In this document: piece after piece, positions 12,792 to 22,246 of the stretch
Position numbering within the stretch: position 1 is the first letter of the stretch
Layout: the number at the start of each line of letters is the position of its first letter
The notes under the pieces: model-generated
Database searches by the model: none
What the model was told of the DNA's origin: nothing
The model's input: only the letters and a program-made list of their open reading frames with translations
Translations under genes and position numbers: made by a program
Origin: Trametopsis cervina
Taxonomy: Eukaryota; Basidiomycota; Agaricomycetes; Polyporales; Irpicaceae
Assembly (NCBI GenBank): GCA_022385755.1
Contig: MU278349.1
Location: 930,001 to 994,000, forward strand
Length of the DNA stretch: 64,000 nucleotides
Reading direction: 5' to 3'

Positions 12792-13455
12792 TGTAATGGT
12801 AGAAGTGTGTATGCGTCAGTTCACCCTTGTTTGAGCTGTAGTGTGGTGAATGGATGGAGAAGTGAAGACGTGTGGCTGCAGCACTGACAGTCAGCGCCTG
12901 CGCGAAATGGTGCGCATCAAAAGGGCGGATCAGTACGACAAGAAGAAAGGGTGTACTGGTCAGTTCAAAGTACTCAGATCGAATAGTGTTATGACGGTCG
13001 CACCAAGGTGCTGCTCCAATGGGATAATTATGGGCAAGGAAAAGAAATCAGGTGTGTACCAGTAGTGGAGGACGATCGCGGGCAACACGTGACGGCGTAC
13101 AATAGGCGGGACGGGCGGGATAGAGGCACTCTCTTCACGCTGCCATCACGGTCACTTATTTTACCTGGTGAAGCGCAGCGGGACACTGATGCTCATTCAA
13201 GGCACCAACTATCGCGCATACAATCCCATTACGCGGGCTTAGCCACCGAAGGCCATCTTTTTTTACGGCTTGCCAGGCGCGTGTAATAACACGAACAGGG
13301 GACTATCAGGGCTGTGATGCTCTCGGAATCGCGTGCAGGGTATGTACTGTATCTATCCTCTCTGTTTGGGAATAAAATTCACATTTGCACGTCCTCCCAG
13401 GGTTCATACCCCGTGCTTGCAGACCTCTGACCGCTCGGGAGTCCCTTCTCCGCCC
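12792..13455. other. Intergenic region upstream of both flanking genes
   Basis: A divergent promoter region between the TXNDC9-like gene and the F-box gene. The F-box frame is open back to about 13333, but that leader lacks coding character and a better ATG lies at 13456. Confidence 0.5.
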
Positions 13456-15510
13456 ATGCGCATTAACCCTGAACGACAGGCTCTTCTCCAAAAAGAACAA
13501 GATCTTATCCAGGAAGAACAGAATCTTCTTCAGGAAAAACAAGATCTTCTCCGGAGAGAACAAGATCGCGCGAAGGCTCTCATTTCCACTCGCTACCAGT
13601 TGAACAATACTACAGCCATTGGCAAACTTCCCATTGAGATAATAACAGAGATATTCTATTGGGTTGTCACTCCCAATAAACTGCCCAGTCCGAGCACACT
13701 TACAAGGGCGGCGTGCTATGCGTGGATGGGTCTTCCACGCGTGTGCAGACGGTGGCACGAAGTCGCAATGGCCACACCAGCTTTGTGGTCCTCCATCGTG
13801 GTGACAGGACATCGCAAGGAGATAGTTGCTTGCTTGGCGAAGTCGAAGGACGCGCTGCTAGACGTCGCCACAAACCATGTTCTTTTGGACTATCCCGCGT
13901 CGCTTGACTGGAACACGTTGCAAGTTTTGAGAAGCATCTTACACCATGCTCATCGTATCCGATCCATCGACTTTGCGTTCCGTAACAAAGATTTCGTCGA
14001 CGTCGTGGAAGATCTACCCAAGGTAAACCTGCCTAGGTTGCGCTATCTTTCCATAGCCGCTTGTGACTCCCCCCACCACGTCTTTCCTCCCCACTGGCTG
14101 TGCAGCTTCACCTTCGGAAGTCTGGACTGTCCAGATATGAAAGAGCTGAGTATCTCGCGATGCAACTTTCCATTCGAGAAAATTACCGGCTACACCAAGC
14201 TGACATCGTTGACCATCGAGTTGTCGCCCCATACAGCTACCAAAGCCCTAGCAGAAACGATGGTGTTGGGCATACTTAGAGCAACGTCGGACTTGGTCAC
14301 CCTGCGTCTTCTCGACGCATTTATCCCAGGTGTGCCGGCCGCGGCCGACGATGCGAAAGAAAACACCGGAGTGTCTAACCACGATATCATTCTTCTACCT
14401 CGATTGTCCTGCGCTGAACTGGGTGGAAACGTTGCTGCCATCGCTAGTATCCTCCACTACGTCCATTTCCCAAGTACTGCGCGCCTTTTGCTGCCTTCTA
14501 CGAGCTCGCGCTCCCCGGCGGATATTGAGGCTCTCATTGAGCCTCTTCAAGCTCGACTGGATGGCAATGCAGCGCTTGCCCCCCTTGTACACTTGAAGAC
14601 CATGCACATTCGGGCGAGCACCCGGACACCTATCGGCATTAACTGCTGGGTTAAATCCTCTTATGGCATTGGAATAAGTCCCGATGAGCCTTTCCCATTC
14701 CACGAGGAACCGGACTTCAAAATATGCTACCCTATAGATGGACATGATCTTGATGCGCTATGTATGATGCCGCTACACGAAGTTCAGTCACTTTGGCTAA
14801 GGTCAAAACGAAAGCATTCGCTTCCACCGAACTTCGCCCGGGCGTACAAGGACTTCAAATCGGTACTCGAACTGCGTCTACGTACCTTCCGCCACGGCAC
14901 CATCGTAAAGATGCTTGGTGTATCCACCCCGTCCTCATCCTCCGCACATTCACCGTCGCTTGTACCCGCGGATTTTTACTTCCCAACCCTCGAGGCCCTC
15001 TATATATCAAAAATATACTTTAGGAACTATCTCCACCCAGAGAATGATGTCCCCGACCCCGCAAGTCCTACGAAAGATTTGTGCGAGGTTTTGCAACAGC
15101 GCAAGGAGGTTGGACTGGACTTCCCGCGCTTGATCTTCGACGATTGTTACAATCTGAACAGGGTAGCGGTTAAGGCGTTGCGGCTGATAGGATGTGAGGT
15201 CGACTGGGACGGGTCGTGTACGGCCGAGTCGGATGAGTATGATCGCCCAGACTCAGAGTATGATGATGACACAGACGATTTCGAAGGGGGTTATGAGGAT
15301 TCTGAGGATGAGGATAGTTGCATAGAGTCAGTGTATTCTGACATAGAGGATTCGGAAGAGAGCCACGAGGGCTCAGAGGGCCACGAGGATTCAGAGGATC
15401 TCGAAGATTCAGAGGATTTAGAAGAGAGTACCGAGGATTCTGAGGATGAGATGGAGTACAACGCTGGGTTCGACCCTGATGACTACTACTATGATTACGT
15501 TCTTATGTGA
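13456..15510 (+). CDS. F-box protein with Gln/Glu coiled coil and acidic tail
   Basis: An intronless frame of 684 residues from the ATG at 13456 (MRINPERQ). Residues 5-40 form a charged helix with a repeating LLQ[KE]EQDL pattern, a predicted coiled coil. An F-box-like motif follows (IGKLPIEIITEIFYWVV ... LPRVCRRWHEVAMATPALWSSI), then leucine-rich stretches of the kind seen in mushroom F-box proteins (KELSISRCNF, LRLLDAFIPG). The last 90 residues are very acidic with D/E-S-E-D repeats (EDSEDLEDSEDLEEST). It is probably an SCF ubiquitin-ligase substrate adaptor through Skp1; the substrate is unknown. It is the last host gene before the mobile segment. The reading frame extends upstream to 13333, but that part is probably leader. 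Confidence 0.75.
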   Translation: MRINPERQALLQKEQDLIQEEQNLLQEKQDLLRREQDRAKALISTRYQLNNTTAIGKLPIEIITEIFYWVVTPNKLPSPSTLTRAACYAWMGLPRVCRRWHEVAMATPALWSSIVVTGHRKEIVACLAKSKDALLDVATNHVLLDYPASLDWNTLQVLRSILHHAHRIRSIDFAFRNKDFVDVVEDLPKVNLPRLRYLSIAACDSPHHVFPPHWLCSFTFGSLDCPDMKELSISRCNFPFEKITGYTKLTSLTIELSPHTATKALAETMVLGILRATSDLVTLRLLDAFIPGVPAAADDAKENTGVSNHDIILLPRLSCAELGGNVAAIASILHYVHFPSTARLLLPSTSSRSPADIEALIEPLQARLDGNAALAPLVHLKTMHIRASTRTPIGINCWVKSSYGIGISPDEPFPFHEEPDFKICYPIDGHDLDALCMMPLHEVQSLWLRSKRKHSLPPNFARAYKDFKSVLELRLRTFRHGTIVKMLGVSTPSSSSAHSPSLVPADFYFPTLEALYISKIYFRNYLHPENDVPDPASPTKDLCEVLQQRKEVGLDFPRLIFDDCYNLNRVAVKALRLIGCEVDWDGSCTAESDEYDRPDSEYDDDTDDFEGGYEDSEDEDSCIESVYSDIEDSEESHEGSEGHEDSEDLEDSEDLEESTEDSEDEMEYNAGFDPDDYYYDYVLM

Positions 15511-16292
15511 TTTCGCACTCGATACGTCCTCATGAAGATATATAATACAGTATTATCACACATACTTTGGGATTTATAGGTGATAGGTATAGGCTGGCCG
15601 GCCTCGGCCGGTCATGTACGGTAGGTCGATACTATAACGATGTTGTGCCGGTTATATATTTCGGTAATGAAGTGCGGCAGAATGTAAAATGCCGTAGGTG
15701 TAAAGTGTGCCAATGGTATCATGGCCACAGTGATATTACCACTCGGCGCATGTATGTAGTAGCTTTCTGATATAAAGCGACCGTGTTAGAAATACATTAC
15801 ATTAACGTAGAACAGCCGGAGCCAAATTGTACACATTCATAGACAAGCATACCATCCCTGATATATCGCCTGTATCACCTGGCCGATGTAATCAAATCCG
15901 ACCGGCCGGTCGATATTGGCTCATGAAAATTAGCCGTACTATGTCACCGCTATCGTTGGGCCGATACTTCATGGGAAGCTATCGGTCTGCCGGTTGTGCA
16001 GCTATTCAGTTAGGAGAAGCACATTATCTGTCGGCCGGCCATATACATGAGCAGCCCAAGTAGCACCACTATCGGTCGGCCGCCGGTGCATTTACATAAA
16101 TATGACAACCATAATATCTATCAGCCGGTTATGCACCTCAGCAGCGGGCGCACTGCTTCTATCAGTCGGCTGGATGTGCAGTTACACAGGTAGGAGAACC
16201 ATATTATCTGTCGGCCGACCATGTACGGGAACAGGGCTTGTATCAACCCTATCAGTCGTCCGGCTATGCATCTGAACTACCCAACCACTGCC

Positions 16293-17219
16293 GCCATCTG
16301 CGGGCCGGCCGTGCATGTGACAGGTTCGGTACTCATGTTATCGGTCGGCCGGCTATCCATTTCATCGGTGACATGAAAGCATTATCAGTCGGCCGGCTAA
16401 GCATGGNNNNNNNNNNNNNNNNNNNNNNNNNNNNNNNNNNNNNNNNNNNNNNNNNNNNNNNNNNNNNNNNNNNNNNNNNNNNNNNNNNNNNNNNNNNNNN
16501 NNNNNNNNNNNNNNNNNNNNNNNNNNNNNNNNNNNNNNNNNNNNNNNNNNNNNNNNNNNNNNNNNNNNNNNNNNNNNNNNNNNNNNNNNNNNNNNNNNNN
16601 NNNNNNNNNNNNNNNNNNNNNNNNNNNNNNNNNNNNNNNNNNNNNNNNNNNNNNNNNNNNNNNNNNNNNNNNNNNNNNNNNNNNNNNNNNNNNNNNNNNN
16701 NNNNNNNNNNNNNNNNNNNNNNNNNNNNNNNNNNNNNNNNNNNNNNNNNNNNNNNNNNNNNNNNNNNNNNNNNNNNNNNNNNNNNNNNNNNNNNNNNNNN
16801 NNNNNNNNNNNNNNNNNNNNNNNNNNNNNNNNNNNNNNNNNNNNNNNNNNNNNNNNNNNNNNNNNNNNNNNNNNNNNNNNNNNNNNNNNNNNNNNNNNNN
16901 NNNNNNNNNNNNNNNNNNNNNNNNNNNNNNNNNNNNNNNNNNNNNNNNNNNNAACATTATCAGTCGGCCGGCTATGCATGTGACAGGTTCGGTACTCATG
17001 TTATCGGTCGGCCGGCTATCCATTTCATCGGTGACATGAAAACATTATCAGTCGGCCGGCTATGCATGTGACAGTTCCAGCACCTATGTTATCGGTTGGC
17101 CAGCTATCCATTTCATTGGTGACATGAAAACATTATCAGTCGGCTGATTATGCATGTCGACAGCTCAACAGACACCGCTATTGATCGGCCGGCCATGCAT
17201 GTGACCGCACTGGCACCGT
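16293..17219. repeat. 88-bp tandem repeat within the left array
   Basis: Units start at 16293, 16381, then after the gap at 16956, 17044 and 17132, exactly 88 bases apart on each side of the gap. Each unit is two half-units, one continuing TATGCATGTGACAGGTTCGG and the other TATCCATTTCATCGGTGACA. The units are nearly identical, so they were homogenised or amplified recently. Confidence 0.85.
16407..16952. other. Assembly gap of 546 N
   Basis: Unsequenced bases inside the 88-bp tandem array. The distance between unit starts across it (16381 to 16956, 575 bases) is not a multiple of 88, so the gap length is probably an estimate. Confidence 0.98.
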
Positions 17220-17521
17220 TGCTATCGGTCGTCCGGCCGTGCATTTCATCGGTAAGACACCAATAATATCATTCGGCTGTCTATGCAGGTGTTCGCCTCG
17301 ACTACCACCGTTATCAGTCGGCAGGTTGTGCAGACGAATTGATTAATTGAATGCTATATCGTTAACAAGAATGGAAAGAGATACAATTTGGTACACTACA
17401 GGCCCCACGACCATTGAACGGAAGGCAGCACAACACGAGCAGGCAAGGTTTGCATGGATGTGCCCGTAACTTGGGGCATATCTGTTTGAACGGCTGCAGC
17501 AAATTTATAAGTACACAATCG

Positions 17522-20183
17522 TCATGGCAGAACAAGCACAGGCGCACCTGTGTCCACCATTACTCGCTCGGCGGTTTGCACGGCTGCCTCTGACTCGAAA
17601 TGGCCAGGGGTAGTCTGTATTCCGGCTTGCCGGAGTTCCACATCAGCGGGGGCCGGTCTGATAACGTGGGCGACCTGCGAGCTCTGGCCGGCTTCGTCTT
17701 GCTCGGCTGTACCCAACGGGGTGGCACGGGCTGGTGCTGGTGGCGACGGCACACGGGGGGGCTCCTCCAGAACCGACGTTGTGCCTTCCTGCCCTGTGAC
17801 ATCCAGCCGACGAGGAGTTGGTCCCGGACGAACCTCAGTGTGGGGTGTGGGCCGTGGAGAAGCTTGCCCTGCGGTGGTGGATGTGGCAGTGCCTGCGGGC
17901 GTGGTCCCAGTTTGCTGTGCGCCTGCCAAATGCGTCTCTGTCTCGCTTTCCTGGTCGGCCTGAGGTGGCGGCGGGGATAGCCCTTGATCGACGTGCTGGC
18001 CGGACGGGCCTGGTTCTCCTCCAACATCCCAGTCTGACATTTATATGGTCAGTAGATACACCAAATGCTCGCAGAAAACTGTACCATCACCCTGGGTATC
18101 TTGAAGCTCATCTGGGGAGTTGACTGGGCCATCGCCGTCAGCATACAGTCATCAATTCAACATGAATGAACGTACAAATCTGCCAATCGCTGTCATTAGC
18201 CTCACGCAAACGCATGCGGGGAGGACGACGCACAGAGGGTCGCCGAACAGCGTCCTCCAGCTCCCCACTGCTGACCTCCAAATCGGACGGCAACACAGTC
18301 TTCTTATTTGGCCCACGCGTTTTCATATAAACGACCGGAGGCGGCGGTACATTCCGATGTCTGGCAGCTGGCTTCGACGTGTTTGAGGCCTTTTTTCCAC
18401 GGGCGGCTTGCTTTCCTTTCTTCGCACGTGCAGCAGTCTTTTGAGGGCGCAGTCCACGCTTTCCTTCGGCTGTTGCCCGTGTGCGGCGCCACCACTCCAA
18501 CGTCTCCTCACCATCGGTAAGTTCATAGTCCTCCTCGGGTGGAGCCGGACTGTGTTGGCGTGGGTGACGATCCTCTAGCATCAGAGCTGCTTCTCCGACT
18601 GTTGCGGGCAGTACCAGGTTCTGTTCGGCCCGCTCTTCGGCCACCTTGAGTAGGAAGAGCATGTCGTTGATCATGTCTTCACTGGTCTTTCCGCCCTTGC
18701 CAAAGCGTGATGCGAGGTCGCACTGGACCTTCTGACGAATGCATCGAAGGCACCGCGTGCTGCAGGTGTTGTCCATCGGATTGAGGTAGACAAAGCATCT
18801 ATGACGCCATTTACCCCGGGCGACTTTGCACGTACCGCATGAAATCGCCTTTCCTGTGTATAAGTATGCAATAGCATCTCCATAAGGAATTACTTACCGA
18901 AAGAACCGCATCGTCGTGCCAATCCTCCTCGGATATGTACTCTGCAATGAGTGCGGCGACATTCGTAACGTGCGCACCCAATCCACCAGAGGGCTCCGAG
19001 GACAGAGAACCTCGCGGAAGGTCGGCGTCATCGTCAGATTCTGCATCCAAGTCGGCCGAAGTTGCACGGGCCTTGCCCTTCCCCCGGCTTGCAGCCTGCG
19101 GCTTTGTCGGACGTCGCGAAGATACCCCTGGCCGAGCTAAAGGCCTGCCTGTAAGTGGGGACGAGCGTACAATGCGTGCTCGCTTTTTCGTTTTCTTCAT
19201 CGCGGACTTCAGGGCAGGCCGGTCTTCTTCATCGCTTACATCCGCGGCCACTGTGGATTGCGAGCGGCTACGCTTCCGTGGGGTTGGAACACTACGGCGA
19301 CTGGAGTCTACGTGGGCATTAGTACTGCGACTTTGAAGCAGAAAACGGGGCGTACCACTTGCCATGGCCTCGTCGCCATCGTCATCCACCACCCGCGAAC
19401 GTCGTGCGGACCGTGACCGACCACGCGTGGTGCGCCGTGCCGGCCCGCGACGACTTGTATCTAAGGGATCATTAGACAAATAGATCATGGATTGGAAAAT
19501 TACACATACCAGTTTCCATCCCATCGTCTTCCTCCGGTGACAAGGATCGGGTCCGGGAGCTACCACCTCTGCCCTTCCTTCCGCGACTTGGGTTGCGGGC
19601 AGGTTTCTGCGCCTTCTTGGGGGCCGGAGATCCACGTGTTCGAGATCGGCCGCGACGCAGCACTTGCTCACCCTCCGCCGGCCCAGGGCTGGGTGCGTGT
19701 GCCAGAGGATCATTGGCAGGTTGTGGCCGAAACTCTGCTAATGTGTAAGCGATAAATACCACGCGTTTCCAGGAATGCATACCTTCCCACCATGCATCTC
19801 CCGATGCATTCAAGACCGCCTCGTCCACAAGTGGCCGGGCATCAGTAAGCACCATCCCATAACCTGCCACTCTTTCATCGGTCGTTGTGACCGCTGCCAG
19901 ATCAGGCCATCGTTGCTCTGCATGCGCCTCGCGCATTTCCTCGGCCAGGCTGGCCGCCAATGAATACATGATCGCGCGAGGGTCGGCTCGCCACGCCAAG
20001 ATCATTGCACGCTGGATCCAGTCAGCACAAATATTGCTTGGTAGAACCTACACTCACCGCTTCATCACCCATCTTCTTCCAATACGGCAGCATTTTGTCC
20101 TTGCCAACATTGGCGACCATGTCCAGACCGGTCATCAGGCGAACAGCAGCGACATTGACACGATGTTGGACGGCGGCAGACAT
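17522..20183 (-). CDS. Element gene A: Cys-cluster, basic/Ser-rich protein
   Basis: I do not recognise a named family. Exons join with compatible phases into about 790 residues. MSAAVQHRVNVAAVRLM...LPYWKKMGDEA (20183-20057) leads to a helical LAWRADPRAIMYSLAASLAEEM region. A long Arg/Ser/Lys-rich disordered part follows (RRGRSRTRGSPAPKKAQKPA; RGPARRTTRGRSRSARRSR), then AALIAEYISEEDWHDDAV. Next is a cysteine cluster at about 18840-18715: C-x2-C-x10-C-x10-C-x3-C-x2-C-x6-C (CGTCK, then CSTRCLRCIRQKVQCD), resembling a fungal binuclear zinc cluster. After a helix (MINDMLFLLKVAEERAEQN) come more basic stretches and a Pro/Thr-rich end. A 22-base exon near 18100-18079 links the last two parts and is uncertain; two genes are an alternative. 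Likely nuclear and DNA-binding, by inference. It is transcribed divergently from gene B. Confidence 0.6.
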
Positions 20184-20406
20184 GCTAGATGAAATGAGCA
20201 GGGTAGAGCGATGAGGGATGTTGTGGTTGATTGTGATGGAAGATGAAGAAGAAGACACCGTGGAAGCAACTTAAAGTGAACGCTCAGATCGGCTTCAAGA
20301 GATCGCCGTCTATGACGATACCGGCCGGACACATCACGTGACCGTGAGCATCTCCATTAGGACTGTGTAGTGTAAGATAGAGATCTAACTGTACCACGAC
20401 CACACA
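20184..20406. promoter_or_regulatory. Divergent A/B promoter with array-like motif and CACGTG
   Basis: The 223 bases between the starts of genes A (minus) and B (plus) hold GATACCGGCCGGAC at 20317-20330, matching the core of the right array, and a palindromic CACGTG at 20335-20340. Both genes must be controlled from here. Confidence 0.5.
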
Positions 20407-22189
20407 ATGAAACAAAGTAAGTGTTCCGCACCATTAAATGTAAGCCACTGATGTATTCTGTAGACACAACTCAAGGCCACGAATATAGCCGTATATACGA
20501 CAACACCGGCCGAAAAGAGACCGAATTTGGCCTTGTCTCAGACGGTTCCAATCTTTGGATATCAAAAGGTACGCTTTGTTGTTGCGCATCTAATCCACAT
20601 GCTTAAAATCCATACCGACAGATTTTACACTGCATACACGGAAGCCCGACATGCTTCGGCCGGCCGATCAGCCACCCGAAGGCCCTGCGAGGTCGGATGA
20701 GGCCCATCAGTCGAGAAGCGATTCTTCCATCAACTCCATGCAAGCTGAAGACGAACCAGATACTACGTGGGGAGACCTACCTCCATGGGAAGGACCAGGT
20801 GCTGTACTGTCTGCTCCGGCCGATTTGGAAAGACCGGCAGTCGGCGGTGTTGTCTTTCTCGACTCGCCGCTGCCCTCATTTCGACCGAGCACGTCTGTTG
20901 CTGGCTCCCCAGACTCATCGTCCTATTTCCCCACCTTCCGGACGGGCACGAGTATCAGCCAAGTGGAAGAGCCGATCATCTTCCTCGACACACCATTGCC
21001 CAGGTTCGAAGACAACGGTAGGGCGGGAAATTCACCGGCACCGCCCAGCACTATTCCCGCGAACGTTGGGGACATCCAGCCGAACAGCCCGGCGCTGTTT
21101 CTTCATATACCGTTGCCACCCTTTGGGGGATACAGTAGCGGCAGAAGCTCCCCAGATCGTGGACAGCATCACTCGGCCGTTGAGCGTTCTCCTCATGCAG
21201 AGCCTCATCACGCCTCTGGGAGTGATACATCCGACATTGATGGGCGGGAACCGGTTAGCAGCGTCATTGAAAGTCATCGCGGCAACCAGACCTCTCCAGA
21301 GCCCGATCGACATCCGGACAATGGTGGTAAGTTCGACGACGACCGGAGCGGACAACGCAGCAGTTCTATACCATCTCCGCCGCCTGCCCACTCAGTCCTT
21401 ACATTTGGTCAATCGTCTTCCTTCGAGTTCACATTCAAGGCGACCATTTCCGACAACGATCGGGAAGCTGATGAACACGCGACCGCACTCACATCGACTC
21501 CTCTACCCATGTATTCCGTCCCACCGCTGGCACTATCCAACTCGCCGATTAATCAAGAAGCAATTGGAGACGCTCGGCCACCTTCCAATACAGTATTTGG
21601 CAATGATTCCGAACCGCAGAAGCACCCTCAAGCGAGCCGATCACTGTCTGAGCGAGTGGTGTTTATGCCGAGCCCTCTACCAGCCTTTGGCCACCTGTCG
21701 GATGACGAAGGGACAAGGGCTGTTACTTTCATGTCTGCCGATCTGCCCACATTTGTGGCTGCCTCGGCCGAACATGTGCCCAACGGTTCTGAGTATGAAG
21801 ATCGTCCAAATGTGCATGCAGCTCAGAAAGGAGCAGACGTAGGCTTCCTCTCTTCAGCGCTGCCTAGTTTCGACAAACGGACATCATCCCGGAATACCCC
21901 ATTACATCCACAGCACGCACGTAATTCTGATGATTTCCCCCGCACTTCTTCTGATCGCAGAGCCGTCTCAATGTCCGACGTGGACCCACTCCCCGGGTTT
22001 GGTGACACGCCGTTAAGTGGCGACCATCGCCATACATCAGTGGAATCTGGTGAAGGTAACAATCTATCCTGGCTACGGTGATGATTTTCTGACACTATGA
22101 CACAACAGGAAGCAGGGCGGGTCGTCGCATGGTCACCTTTGCCGGAATTGCGTCTGCCGGGACAGATTCAGAAAGCGATGAAAGGTAGA
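20407..22189 (+). CDS. Element gene B: protein with repeated PLP-x-F motifs
   Basis: I recognise no family. Exons: ATG at 20407 (MKQ), intron to about 20465, exon NTTQGHEYSRIYDNTGRK...GSNLWISK, intron to about 20620, then a long exon in frame with MLRPADQPPEG at 20651. A final intron near 22056 leads to a last exon reading MVTFAGIASAGTDSESDER with stop at 22187-22189. The protein is mostly disordered but contains about eight copies of a short motif, consensus [VIL]F[LM]xxPLPxF: VFLDSPLPSF, IFLDTPLPRF, LFLHIPLPPF, LTSTPLPMY, VFMPSPLPAF, TFMSADLPTF, GFLSSALPSF and DPLPGF (20850-22000). Spacing is 40-120 residues. Conserved motifs in a variable background suggest a multivalent docking protein. 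It is convergent with gene C, whose stop lies 58 bases away. Confidence 0.65.
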
Positions 22190-22246
22190 CTAGCGTGTAT
22201 GATATTTGTGTATGCAACATGATCGATGTACAGTTGGAATTTGGAA

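Larger units (their letters stand above)
15570..17340. repeat. Left subterminal array: degenerate ~44-bp repeats
   Basis: A run of units with core TATC[AG]GTCGGCCGGCTATGCA. Cores start near 15982, 16024, 16068, 16117, 16159, 16204 and 16249, that is every 42-49 bases. From 16293 onward two such units form an exact 88-bp period. The core carries GGCCGG palindromes and several CpGs. Cores thin out towards 15570, where CTGGCCGGCCTCGGCCGG occurs. A 546-base gap lies inside. No coding capacity is evident. Confidence 0.85.

Noticed and set aside
16238..17071. Reading frames spanning the N gap
   Set aside because: Open only because N codons contain no stops; the flanks are tandem repeat.
20697..21842. 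381-codon second plus-strand frame within gene B
   Set aside because: It overlaps the gene B frame, which carries the repeated PLP motifs and joins upstream and downstream exons in phase. The overlapping frame has neither.
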